NCBI RefSeq assembly: GCF_024341905.1
Contig: NZ_BQXY01000001.1
Span: 157,013 to 221,012, forward strand
Length of the DNA: 64,000 bases
Direction: 5' to 3'
Source of the DNA: Clostridium folliculivorans
GTDB lineage: Bacteria; Bacillota; Clostridia; Clostridiales; Clostridiaceae
The notes under the pieces are model-generated. The model searched no databases, was not told where the DNA came from, and worked only from the letters and a program-made list of their open reading frames with translations. The position numbers and the translations under genes were made by a program. Below are positions 37,590 through 46,129 of the stretch, piece by piece (position 1 is the stretch's first letter; the number at the start of each line of letters is the position of its first letter).

Positions 37590-37652
37590 GATTTATTTTT
37601 ATGCTAAAATGAGAACAAAAGTTCGTTTATAAAATGGCAAATGGAGGATACT

Positions 37653-38792
37653 ATGGATAAGATAAAAATATTGCACTGTAGCGATTTGCATTTTGATACT
37701 CCTTTTACAGACTTATCTAGTGATATAGCTGAGCAAAGAAAGGAAGAGCTTCAAGATACATTCGGTTCCATAATTGAATTAGCAAGTAATGAAAATGTAG
37801 ATGCTATTTTATTAGCAGGTGATATTTTTGATAATTTACGTGTGAGAAAGAGCACCTTGGATTTATTGAGAAAGAAGCTTGAAAGTATTCCTAATATAGA
37901 AGTGTTTATTGCACCTGGAAATCATGATCCTAATAATGATAGATCCTTTTATAGCATGATAAACTGGCCCAAAAATGTTCATATATTTGGTGCTGGCTTT
38001 TCAAGATATAAGCTAGAAGGAAAAAATGTTGTTGTATACGGAGCGGGGTTTACAGGTAATTATGTCAAAAAATCTATGCTAAGAGATTTTAAGGTTGATA
38101 ACGAGGATGAGATTTTAATAAAGTTAATGGTACTTCATGGAGAGGTGGAAAACGGAAATAATTTAAATGAATATAATCCAATAACTATTGAAGACATAGA
38201 GAACTCATCTATGAATTACATAGCTTTAGGTCATAGACACCAATTTTCTCAAATAAAAAGAGCAGGTAATACTCTATATGCTTATTGTGGCTGCCCAGAA
38301 GGTAGAGGCTTTGATGAGTTAGGTGAAAAGGGGATTATATTAGGAGAAGTTGGACAGAATTTCAATAGTCTTAAGTTTATTCCTATGAACAAGAGAACTT
38401 ATTTGGTAGTGAATGTTAATATAAGTGATGCAATGAATTATGATGATATTAAAGAAAAAATATTAAAAGTAGTGAATGAAGGAAGTAGAACTAAGGATTT
38501 ATATAAAATCGTACTAACAGGAGAAATTCATGAAGATTTTAATATAGATTTAGAGGTGTTGGTCAATAAGTTAGTAGAATATTTCTATTTTATTAAGTTA
38601 GAAGATTCAACAAAAATAAAAATGGATATAGCTGAAGTTATTGAAGAACATTCTGTAAAAGGTATATTTGCAAAAAAGATTATGGAGAGAATAGATGAAT
38701 GTACAGATGATGAGAGATCTATATATGAATTAGCATTAAAGATTGGTATACAAAGTCTTTCTGAAGGAGAGATTAGACTAAATGATAATTAA
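37653..38792 (+). CDS. SbcD/YhaO-like metallophosphoesterase nuclease
   Basis: This is a DNA repair nuclease subunit of the Mre11/SbcD type, about 379 residues. The metal motifs are present in order: CSDLHFD (about 7-13), AGDIFDN, GNHDP, VLHGEVENG and LGHRHQ. The frame starts at an ATG at 37641, but GGAGG at 37643-37647 serves the ATG at 37653. Its stop overlaps the next gene by 11 nt. With the YhaN-like ATPase downstream it forms a Mre11-Rad50-type pair. Its closest type is Bacillus YhaO, given the partner's form. Confidence 0.85.
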   Translation: MDKIKILHCSDLHFDTPFTDLSSDIAEQRKEELQDTFGSIIELASNENVDAILLAGDIFDNLRVRKSTLDLLRKKLESIPNIEVFIAPGNHDPNNDRSFYSMINWPKNVHIFGAGFSRYKLEGKNVVVYGAGFTGNYVKKSMLRDFKVDNEDEILIKLMVLHGEVENGNNLNEYNPITIEDIENSSMNYIALGHRHQFSQIKRAGNTLYAYCGCPEGRGFDELGEKGIILGEVGQNFNSLKFIPMNKRTYLVVNVNISDAMNYDDIKEKILKVVNEGSRTKDLYKIVLTGEIHEDFNIDLEVLVNKLVEYFYFIKLEDSTKIKMDIAEVIEEHSVKGIFAKKIMERIDECTDDERSIYELALKIGIQSLSEGEIRLNDN

Positions 38793-41559
38793 GAAGATAG
38801 ATATTAAGAGTTTTGGTAAAGTAAGAAATAAGGAAATTAGCTTTACTGAGGGGTTTAATATAGTATATGGTCATAATGAATCAGGAAAAAGTACTATCCA
38901 AGCATTTATAAAGGCATGCTTTTATGGGATGAATAGTAAGAGAGTAAAAGATGCAAGAGAAAATGAAAGACTCAGATACCTTAATTTAAATGATAATAAA
39001 GCAGAAGGTGAAATTTATTTTGAATACAATGCTGATAATTATATAATAAGGAGAACTTTTGGAAGTACAAAGAAAGAAGATACGATACAAACTATTGATT
39101 GTATAACAGGTGAAGAAATTCCGTCTCTTAACATAGACAATGTGGGCAAAAATATATTTGACGTTAATTCAGCAGCATTTGAAAATACTCTTTTCATTAA
39201 ACAACTAAGTGGTGAAGTGAAAAATTCAAAAGAAGATGATATTTTACATAAAATATCTAATTCTTTTCAAACAGGTAACGAAAATATATCTTATCAAAAA
39301 GCTAAAGATACACTAGAACAATATAAAAAGTCTCTAGTAACCCAAAGAAAAGGCGGAAAGCTTGATTTGCTCAAAGTAAGATTCGATAGCTTACTAAACG
39401 AGAGAAATAATGCTATAAGATTAGCTGAGGCAAACTTGAATAACGAAAAAAACTACTTAGATGTTAAAGCTAAAAGGGATGAACTTGAAATCACTATTAA
39501 AAAACTAGAAATTTATAAAAAACATTTAAAAAGGTTAAAGTTAAAAGAAGAATATGGTGAGATAACCGATTATTTAAGGAAAAGTCAAGAATTAAAAAAG
39601 AGAAAAGAAGAATATGAATACAACTTGATTTCTAGCAATGGTGTAATTGATTATTATTTTTTAGATGGTTTACATGAAGACGTAACAGGCTTATTTAATC
39701 TTCTAGATATAAATAATCAAAGACAAGAAGAAGAAAAACAACTTCTTGAACAACTTGAAGAAAAGAACAACTACTTAAGTATATATGAGAACTTTGATGA
39801 GTTTGATTTAAATATTGAGGAAAAGCTTATAAAAGTTTCAATAGAGCAAAAACTTATAGAAGAGAAAATATCTATGATATTGGATACAAATGAAGATATT
39901 GATAAAATAGAGGATGAAATAAAACAAAAGATAAATAATCTAAGAGATTACAAAACTATAAGTGAGCACAGAGAAGAAATAGATAGGCTACTTCTTAATT
40001 ATGAAGAAGATTTGAAAGAAATTAAGTTCTTAATTGATAGAAAATCAAAAACGACAGTGGAAAAAAAACAAATTGAAAGTTTAAAAAGTAAAAATAGAGC
40101 CATAAATGCTATTTCATTAGTGTTGATAATATGTGCGGTATTTTCTATTTTTGCAGCGTTAACAAGCTTAATCCCTCTAAACATTGGGGTGATAATATCT
40201 TTTATATTATTCATATTTAGTGGAATGATGTTTATGATATCTAGCAAAAATAAATATCATATTGATCAAGACTTAATTAAGTCAGAAGAAGAAAATACCA
40301 TAAGTACTTTGAATGAATCGTTCAAACAATATGAAGAGCAATTAAACAAATATTTTAACATGACAGGAAGCACCGATCATATAAGTTTTAAAAAGTATCT
40401 GAATACCTTTGATATTTATAATAATCAAATAGAAATTCTTAAAGCAAGAATTAGTGAAAAGAGAAATAGCATTAAGAATATGAACCTCTATGAACTAGAA
40501 GATAGCGCAATTAGAAATGAGAAGGTTATTAATTCTGTTTTATCAATTTCAAAGAGTAAAGATATAGAAGAGTTTGTGAAGAATATAAAACAATATAGGA
40601 TTATCACTCAGGAAAAGGAAGAAATAGATAATAGGATATTATCTATAAGTAAAAACCTCGATTATCTTCAAAACGATATAAAGTTAAAGAAAGAGACTAT
40701 TTATAGTAGATTAAAAACTCTTGGGTTAGAGCATTTGGATCTTGAAGATATCCCGGAAGAGATAAAGAATATGAGATATAAGCTTCAGCAGCGTGAAGAG
40801 ATAATGGTAAGATTAAATTCTATTGAAGAAACTTATAAGTTACTTTTAAAAGATAGGGATATACAAGCTATAGAAGATGAAGTGAAAGAAATAATTAATG
40901 AGACTAATGAATTTTCATATGAAAATGAGGACGAGATAGAAAATGATATCCGCTCAAAACAACAAGAACTTCTCAATATAGAAAAAGATATGAAAGACAT
41001 AGAGTATAGCATAAAAAATATATTTTTAACAACAAGAAGGCTTGATGTAATTGAAGAAGACATAGAATCAGTTAAAGAACAGATAAAAGAAGGCGATAAG
41101 ACTGTACGAGCAATAGAAGTAGCTCAAGTGATTATGGATGAATCTTTTAAAGAGATACAAAAGAGTTTTGGACCAGTCTTAAATGAGAAAGTTACTGCTA
41201 TTTTAAGTAAAATCACAATGGGAAAGTATTCGGATGTTAAAATAAATGAGACTTTTGAAATTACCGTTAAGCAAAGTAACGATGGAAGGTATATAAAAGC
41301 TGAATATTTAAGTAATGGGGCTTGGGATCAAGCTTATATTTCTTTGAGGCTTGCTTTAATTGATATGATATTTGAAAATAAAAATGTGCCTATAATTTTA
41401 GATGATGCATTTGTACAGTATGATGATGAAAGACTTGGAAATATACTTAATTATTTATACGAGATATCAGATATTAGACAGATAATAATATTTACTTGTC
41501 AGAAAAGAGAATTGGATATAGTTTGCACCAAGGATCGAATAAATGTAATCAGTCTTTAA
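38782..41559 (+). CDS. SbcC/YhaN-like coiled-coil ATPase with central membrane hairpin
   Basis: An SMC/Rad50-like ATPase of 925 residues. Walker A GHNESGKST lies at about 33-41, the ABC-type signature region LSNGAWDQAYISLRLAL near 850, and Walker B PIILDDAFVQYDDERL follows. Between them are long coiled coils. At the centre (about 442-486), where Rad50 has its CxxC zinc hook, there are two hydrophobic segments and no CxxC. This is the YhaN layout and suggests the ATPase is tethered to the membrane at the coiled-coil tip. It partners the nuclease upstream. Confidence 0.85.
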   Translation: MIIKKIDIKSFGKVRNKEISFTEGFNIVYGHNESGKSTIQAFIKACFYGMNSKRVKDARENERLRYLNLNDNKAEGEIYFEYNADNYIIRRTFGSTKKEDTIQTIDCITGEEIPSLNIDNVGKNIFDVNSAAFENTLFIKQLSGEVKNSKEDDILHKISNSFQTGNENISYQKAKDTLEQYKKSLVTQRKGGKLDLLKVRFDSLLNERNNAIRLAEANLNNEKNYLDVKAKRDELEITIKKLEIYKKHLKRLKLKEEYGEITDYLRKSQELKKRKEEYEYNLISSNGVIDYYFLDGLHEDVTGLFNLLDINNQRQEEEKQLLEQLEEKNNYLSIYENFDEFDLNIEEKLIKVSIEQKLIEEKISMILDTNEDIDKIEDEIKQKINNLRDYKTISEHREEIDRLLLNYEEDLKEIKFLIDRKSKTTVEKKQIESLKSKNRAINAISLVLIICAVFSIFAALTSLIPLNIGVIISFILFIFSGMMFMISSKNKYHIDQDLIKSEEENTISTLNESFKQYEEQLNKYFNMTGSTDHISFKKYLNTFDIYNNQIEILKARISEKRNSIKNMNLYELEDSAIRNEKVINSVLSISKSKDIEEFVKNIKQYRIITQEKEEIDNRILSISKNLDYLQNDIKLKKETIYSRLKTLGLEHLDLEDIPEEIKNMRYKLQQREEIMVRLNSIEETYKLLLKDRDIQAIEDEVKEIINETNEFSYENEDEIENDIRSKQQELLNIEKDMKDIEYSIKNIFLTTRRLDVIEEDIESVKEQIKEGDKTVRAIEVAQVIMDESFKEIQKSFGPVLNEKVTAILSKITMGKYSDVKINETFEITVKQSNDGRYIKAEYLSNGAWDQAYISLRLALIDMIFENKNVPIILDDAFVQYDDERLGNILNYLYEISDIRQIIIFTCQKRELDIVCTKDRINVISL

Positions 41560-41586
41560 TTTTAAAATGTATTTTACAACCTAATA

Positions 41587-41615
41587 TTGACAATACTTTT
41601 TATAGATTGTATACT
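41587..41615 (+). promoter_or_regulatory. Strong promoter of znuA
   Basis: TTGACA (41587-41592), a 17-bp spacer and TATACT (41610-41615). The start should lie near 41622, just before a Fur-family palindrome. Confidence 0.85.
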
Positions 41616-41626
41616 TTAAAACGTAA

Positions 41627-41641
41627 TGCAAATGATTTGCA
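41627..41641. promoter_or_regulatory. Fur-family (Zur-like) operator candidate before znuA
   Basis: TGCAAATGATTTGCA is a perfect 7-1-7 palindrome of the Fur/Zur shape. It lies between the predicted start and the ribosome binding site AAAGGAG (41642-41649), so a bound repressor would block transcription. The zinc link is inferred from the gene it precedes. Confidence 0.6.
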
Positions 41642-41656
41642 AAAAGGAGTGGCAAT

Positions 41657-42553
41657 ATGAATATTAGAAGGTTGGGTTTAAAGGTAGCAACTTTACTTTC
41701 ATCTCTATTACTGGTTACTAGTTTTGTAGGATGCACTAAAAGCACAGGGAAAACCGATAGCGATAAACTAAAAGTTACTGTTTCAATAAATCCTTTGAAA
41801 GAATTTGCTGAGGCTATAGGTAAAGACAAGATAGATGTAAATGTAATGGTTCCAGAAGGTATGGAGCCCCATGACTTTGAACCTAAGAGTAAAGATCTTG
41901 TGGATCTAAACAAATCAAGTATATTTGTTTATAACGGCTTCGGCATGGAAGAGTGGTTAGATAAAGTTGAAGAAACCATAGAAGATAAAAATAAAATTGA
42001 GCTAATTGATAGTTCAAAAGGTATAGAACAAATAAAAACTGATGGAAAAGTTGATCCACATATTTGGTTAAGTTTAAAAAACGCTGAAATTCAGTCTTAT
42101 AACATAAAGGAAGCTTTAGTAAAAGCTGATAGTAAAAATAAAGACTTTTATGAAAAGAACTACAAGGAATTCACTGATAAACTTGAAAAACTTTATCAGG
42201 ATAATAAAACAAAATTCAGTGAGCTGAAGACTAAAGATTTTGTTACTGGTCACGAGGCATTTGGATATCTATGTAGAGATTTTGGTCTTAAACAAATGAG
42301 TGTAGAAGATGTATTTGCAGAAGGAGAAATAACTCCACAAAAACTAAAGGATCTTGTAGAATTCTGTAGAGCTAATAATATAAAGACTATCTTTTCAGAG
42401 CAACTAGCAAGTCCTAAAGTATCACAGACATTGGCAAATGAAGTAGGTGCTAAAATTCAAACAATTTACACTATAGAAAGCAAAGAAGATAATAAAGATT
42501 ACTATGAAAGTATGAAAGATAACTTAGATAAGATATACAATAGCTTAAAATAG
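41657..42553 (+). CDS. znuA: Zinc/manganese ABC transporter binding lipoprotein
   Basis: A cluster A-I substrate-binding lipoprotein of 298 residues. The signal peptide ends in SFVGC (lipidated Cys). The metal ligands are present: EPHDFEP, DPHIWLS, TGHEAFGY and a late acidic SEQLASP. The His-rich loop of many zinc proteins is missing, so zinc or manganese is possible. No znuB or znuC gene follows: it is an orphan. AAAGGAG precedes the ATG. Regulation by a Fur-family repressor is likely (palindrome at 41627). A degenerate paralogue is at 26743. Confidence 0.88.
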   Translation: MNIRRLGLKVATLLSSLLLVTSFVGCTKSTGKTDSDKLKVTVSINPLKEFAEAIGKDKIDVNVMVPEGMEPHDFEPKSKDLVDLNKSSIFVYNGFGMEEWLDKVEETIEDKNKIELIDSSKGIEQIKTDGKVDPHIWLSLKNAEIQSYNIKEALVKADSKNKDFYEKNYKEFTDKLEKLYQDNKTKFSELKTKDFVTGHEAFGYLCRDFGLKQMSVEDVFAEGEITPQKLKDLVEFCRANNIKTIFSEQLASPKVSQTLANEVGAKIQTIYTIESKEDNKDYYESMKDNLDKIYNSLK

Positions 42554-42567
42554 TAGGAATATAACAT

Positions 42568-42662
42568 AGATGTATCATTTTAATAGTTAAATTTATAATT
42601 TGCCGTATCTATTAAAAAATAGTTAGTAGGTGAAAGTAGTTTAATTATGAAATGATACATCT
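42568..42662. repeat. 95-bp inverted repeat after znuA
   Basis: Perfect 13-bp arms AGATGTATCATTT (42568-42580) and AAATGATACATCT (42650-42662) enclose 69 bp and are followed by a T-rich tail. It may be a long-looped terminator or a decayed small element. Confidence 0.5.
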
Positions 42663-42706
42663 TTATATTTTTATATAAATTATAGGCTATGTTAAAGAAA
42701 ATTATT

Positions 42707-42902
42707 GAAATTAATTGGTTATACAGGAGATGCTCTATGAGCGAGCTATTAGAATTAAATGATTTTTTCAGATGGAATGGCGTTAATAAACTGTACTGTT
42801 CGAACGTAGTGAGTTTACAGTTTTAGCCATGGAATATGATAAAATCATATTAATTCTTTGCGTAAGCTCATTAAAGCGTTGGATGATTAACCAATTAATT
42901 TC
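42707..42902. repeat. Repeat family C, 196-bp palindromic element, copy 2
   Basis: Outer arms GAAATTAATTGGTT (42707-42720) and AACCAATTAATTTC (42889-42902) are perfect complements. Inner arms pair as in copy 1 (11594-11789), with the same core GAGCGAGCTATTAGAATTAA and CGAACGTAGTGAGT. The length is also 196 bp, but the outer arms differ from copy 1. There is no ORF. It fills most of the gap 42554-43009 before the MutS-like gene. Confidence 0.8.
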
Positions 42903-43009
42903 AGCGTGGTGCACATTTATAGATTGTTAACTTCTAATCTTAAAGATTGTTTTTATTACAGAATATGTTAAAATCATATATAATGTAAACATAATTTAGG
43001 AGGTGCTGG

Positions 43010-44800
43010 ATGGATAGGAGTTTTTATGATAATAGAAAAAGTGAAGGCGAAAAAATATATAAAGAAATTGCGAGTAGATGCAATTTGGTAAGTTTTTTGA
43101 GGCTTGTGACTTTTATGGTTTTTATAGCTACATGTTTTACAATGTATTATGTAGGAAGAAACTATCTAATATATGGTCTACTGATTATATCAATAGTTCT
43201 TTTTATATATTTTGTATATTTGCATTCAAAGAAACTAGAGGAAAAGGTTAGAAGAGAAAAGTATATTGAGATAAATGAAGAAGCAATACAAAGAATAAAT
43301 GGTGAATGGAAGAGTTTTCAGGATACCGGATCAGAATTTTTGGATATAAAACATCCTTTTGTTAACGACCTAGATATATTTGGTGATCACTCATTATTTC
43401 AATGGATAAACACAACAAAAACTTCTTATGGAAGAAAGAAGTTGGCTTCATTATTATCATTAAAGGCGCTTCCAGGCAGAGAAGAGATTTATGAGAGACA
43501 GCAGGCAGTAAAGGAGTTAGGAAAAAATATAGATTTTAGACAAAAGCTTCAGGTTGAAGGAAGTCTTAAAGATTCAGCACTAGGTGATACTGAAAATTTT
43601 ATACAATGGTGTAAAGGAAAAAATGAAAATATCTTAGGGAGCTTTATGAAGATTGCAATGATATTACTTCCGGTAGTTTTCTTGTCAGTTACATTTTTGT
43701 ACTTTTCCACTGACTATATAATATCAATATTTCCTGTATCTATAGGCATTCTTAATTTTTTAGTGTTAAAGCTTGGTACTAAAGAAAGAAATGAAGCTTT
43801 AGATATAGTTTATGAGCTTAAGGGCAGCATATATACTTATTTTAATATGATTAAAATAGTTGAGCATGAAAGTTTTCATTCAAATAAGCTAACAAAAATA
43901 AAGTCTACGCTTATTAACGATGAATTTAACTTTACTGAGGAAATGAAAGAATTAAATTCCATTGCTAACAAGATTGCAGACAGAAAAAACATGATATATA
44001 TAATAATAAATGTAGCATTACTTTGGGATTATCATTTACTAACAAGACTAGAATATTGGAGAAGAAAAAATAGTGAAAGATTGGAGCAGTGGCTTGAAGC
44101 ATTAGGAGAGATTGAAGCTTTATGCTCCATAGCAAATATAAGTGGAGATAACCCAAATTGGGCTTATGGAGAGATAACTGAGGACTTATCACTTGAGGGA
44201 GAAAATGTCAGTCATCCATTATTAGGGGAAAGAGCTGTAGCTAATAGTTTTTCGCTTAATAATAACAATAGAATAATGCTTGTTACTGGATCAAATATGT
44301 CTGGAAAGAGTACCTTCCTCAGAACTATAGGTATAAATACAATTTTTACATATGTAGGAGCTCCGGTTAATGGAACTGCATATAAGTGTCCAATACTTAA
44401 TATATATACCTGTATGAGAATAGGAGATAATCTAGAGGAAAATATATCTTCATTTTATGCAGAAATATTGAGAATAAAAAGTCTAATAAATGCCACTGAT
44501 AATGGAGAAAGAGTGTTGTTTATGCTAGATGAAATTTTTAGAGGAACAAACTCAAAGGATAGACATACTGGGGCTGAAATTTTAATTAATCAGCTTAGTG
44601 AAAAAACTGCTATAGGACTTGTATCTACACATGATTTAGAGTTATGTGATCTTGAAGAAAACAATAAAAAAGTTATAAATTACAATTTTAGAGAACACTA
44701 TGAAAACAATGAAATTAAATTTGATTATAAGTTAAGAAAAGGTAAATCTACTACAAGAAATGCTATTTATCTTATGAAGATGGCTGGAATAAATATCTAG
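43010..44800 (+). CDS. Membrane-anchored MutS-family ATPase
   Basis: The C-terminal half (about 380-596) is a MutS ATPase domain with Walker A GSNMSGKSTFLRTIG (about 427-441), Walker B LFMLDEIFRGTNSKDR and STHDLEL. There is no MutS mismatch-binding N-terminal domain. Instead there are two pairs of hydrophobic segments (about 30-75 and 208-250) and then a helical lever-like part. This matches the little-studied membrane MutS-like group of Firmicutes. A role in canonical mismatch repair is doubtful. AGGAGGTG precedes the ATG. Confidence 0.85.
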   Translation: MDRSFYDNRKSEGEKIYKEIASRCNLVSFLRLVTFMVFIATCFTMYYVGRNYLIYGLLIISIVLFIYFVYLHSKKLEEKVRREKYIEINEEAIQRINGEWKSFQDTGSEFLDIKHPFVNDLDIFGDHSLFQWINTTKTSYGRKKLASLLSLKALPGREEIYERQQAVKELGKNIDFRQKLQVEGSLKDSALGDTENFIQWCKGKNENILGSFMKIAMILLPVVFLSVTFLYFSTDYIISIFPVSIGILNFLVLKLGTKERNEALDIVYELKGSIYTYFNMIKIVEHESFHSNKLTKIKSTLINDEFNFTEEMKELNSIANKIADRKNMIYIIINVALLWDYHLLTRLEYWRRKNSERLEQWLEALGEIEALCSIANISGDNPNWAYGEITEDLSLEGENVSHPLLGERAVANSFSLNNNNRIMLVTGSNMSGKSTFLRTIGINTIFTYVGAPVNGTAYKCPILNIYTCMRIGDNLEENISSFYAEILRIKSLINATDNGERVLFMLDEIFRGTNSKDRHTGAEILINQLSEKTAIGLVSTHDLELCDLEENNKKVINYNFREHYENNEIKFDYKLRKGKSTTRNAIYLMKMAGINI

Positions 44801-44841
44801 TTATTGACAGTAGCATTGGGGTAGAGTAAAATTATACCGAT

Positions 44842-44905
44842 AAAACTCCAAAATGTTATATTTATTTCCTTTTTGAATAAAACATACACTTTGGAGTTTT
44901 ATTAT
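44842..44905 (+). terminator. Terminator of the MutS-like gene
   Basis: Arms AAAACTCCAAA (44842-44852) and TTTGGAGTTTT (44890-44900) are perfect, with partial inner pairing, and end in ATTATTT. Confidence 0.65.
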
Positions 44906-44929
44906 TTAGATAGATTACTTTATACTGAA

Positions 44930-45058
44930 ATCTATTTTTAAAACCCTCACGGTTTCTGGTGAGAGAATTTAAAAATAATAAGTTTTATTACCAAGTGGTA
45001 TATCCATAGTAAGAGAGTTTGAAAATATAAATTTGATTATGAAGTAGTATATTAATAA
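44930..45058 (+). repeat. Dispersed repeat family B, copy 3, with a tandem half copy
   Basis: The stem CCCTCAC/GTGAGAG is flanked by the family A/T blocks. The right part (GAGAGAATTTAAAAATAATA and on, about 44962-45010) is repeated in changed form at 45013-45058 (GAGAGTTTGAAAATATAAAT). Confidence 0.65.
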
Positions 45059-45078
45059 AATAGTGAGTATGGTGGAGT

Positions 45079-46035
45079 ATGAAGAGAAAAATAAATTGGG
45101 TAGTTGTTTTAGTTTTGTTATTATTTGCGTTGGCCTCCACAACTTATGGGTGGAAAAGCTCTAAGAAGGTTACTATTAATGGAGATGAAAGTGTGGCCAA
45201 AACCTTAAAGGAGAATGTAAATGTATTCTGTAAAGAGATAGGCAAAAGAGATTATAATAATTATGATAATCTAGAAAAGAGTAAGCAGTACATAATAAGT
45301 AAGTTTAAGTCAATGGGATACAACATAGGAATACAAGATTATCAAATTGGGGATAAAACATTTTCTAATATTATTGCTACAAAAAACTGTTTAAATAAGA
45401 ATAAGGATAGCAAGACTGTTATAATAGGGGCTCACTATGATTCAACATCAGGTTCCGCAGATGGTGGAGCATCTGGAATATCAGCTTTGCTTACATTAGC
45501 TGATTTGTATAAGAATACTAATGCCTATCATAATGTAAGATTTGTAGCCTTTGTAAACGGAGAAAAAGTATTTGCAAAAACTGACCAAATGGGCAGTAAG
45601 ATATATGCAGACTATATAAAACAACAAAATGAAAATATTGAAGGAGTAATAGTGCTGGATTCAATAGGATACTATTCAGATAAATCTTTATCACAAAGAT
45701 ATCCTTTTATAGGGCCTTCAATGCCTAATAAGGCTAATTTTTTAGCAGTAGTAGGCAATTCTGATTCAAAAGATTTAGCTGGAAATATTACAGGCTATTT
45801 TGATGAAAGTTCATTGCTGCCAGTTAAAAATATAAACAAGGACTTTTTAATTGGTTACGGAATAAAGGATAGCTATTCATTTTCAAAGGATGGATTTAAA
45901 ACAATTCTTTTGACTGATACTTCAATATATAGATTTGAAGACATAAATAGAGCTGATGATAAGGTAGAAAATATAGATTTTAACTATATGAGTGAGATAG
46001 TAAAAAATCTAAAGGAGTATTTAATAAGTTACTAA
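45079..46035 (+). CDS. M28 peptidase-like protein with eroded active site
   Basis: A 318-residue protein with an N-terminal membrane anchor (about 5-22) and an M28-type fold. The first metal motifs remain: GAHYDSTSG and ADGGASG, and VLDSIGYYS. The Glu-Glu pair is changed to NGEK, so the catalytic Glu position appears to be Gly. The late His motif (family HYHTPxD) reads DINRADD. With the base and a metal His gone, peptidase activity is unlikely, so I infer a binding or regulatory role. It is a separate copy from the intact M28 at 13138. GGTGGAG precedes the ATG. Confidence 0.7.
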   Translation: MKRKINWVVVLVLLLFALASTTYGWKSSKKVTINGDESVAKTLKENVNVFCKEIGKRDYNNYDNLEKSKQYIISKFKSMGYNIGIQDYQIGDKTFSNIIATKNCLNKNKDSKTVIIGAHYDSTSGSADGGASGISALLTLADLYKNTNAYHNVRFVAFVNGEKVFAKTDQMGSKIYADYIKQQNENIEGVIVLDSIGYYSDKSLSQRYPFIGPSMPNKANFLAVVGNSDSKDLAGNITGYFDESSLLPVKNINKDFLIGYGIKDSYSFSKDGFKTILLTDTSIYRFEDINRADDKVENIDFNYMSEIVKNLKEYLISY

Positions 46036-46062
46036 AATAGTATATAATTAATATATTACATT

Positions 46063-46104
46063 AAATTATATTGAATAAAATTTTGAGTTCAATATAATTT
46101 TTTT
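46063..46104 (+). terminator. 13-bp perfect hairpin, terminator overlapping the next promoter
   Basis: AAATTATATTGAA (46063-46075) and TTCAATATAATTT (46088-46100) are perfect complements followed by a T run. They end the M28-like transcript. The same bases contain the promoter of the helicase-like/LexA fusion gene. Confidence 0.8.
46071..46098 (+). promoter_or_regulatory. Promoter embedded in the hairpin, for the fusion gene
   Basis: TTGAAT (46071-46076), a 16-bp spacer and TATAAT (46093-46098) give a start near 46105, 25 nt before the ATG. Being a palindrome, it could also be an operator. No GAAC-N4-GTTC LexA box is seen. Confidence 0.5.
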
Positions 46105-46129
46105 CTTTTATATGTACGGAGGTAAACAA

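Noticed and set aside
42568..42902. CRISPR array or insertion sequence
   Set aside because: The inverted repeats are not regularly spaced direct repeats, and no transposase or cas gene is near.
46036..46129. LexA (SOS) box before the fusion gene
   Set aside because: A GAAT..GTTC pair exists, but the spacing does not fit the GAAC-N4-GTTC operator.
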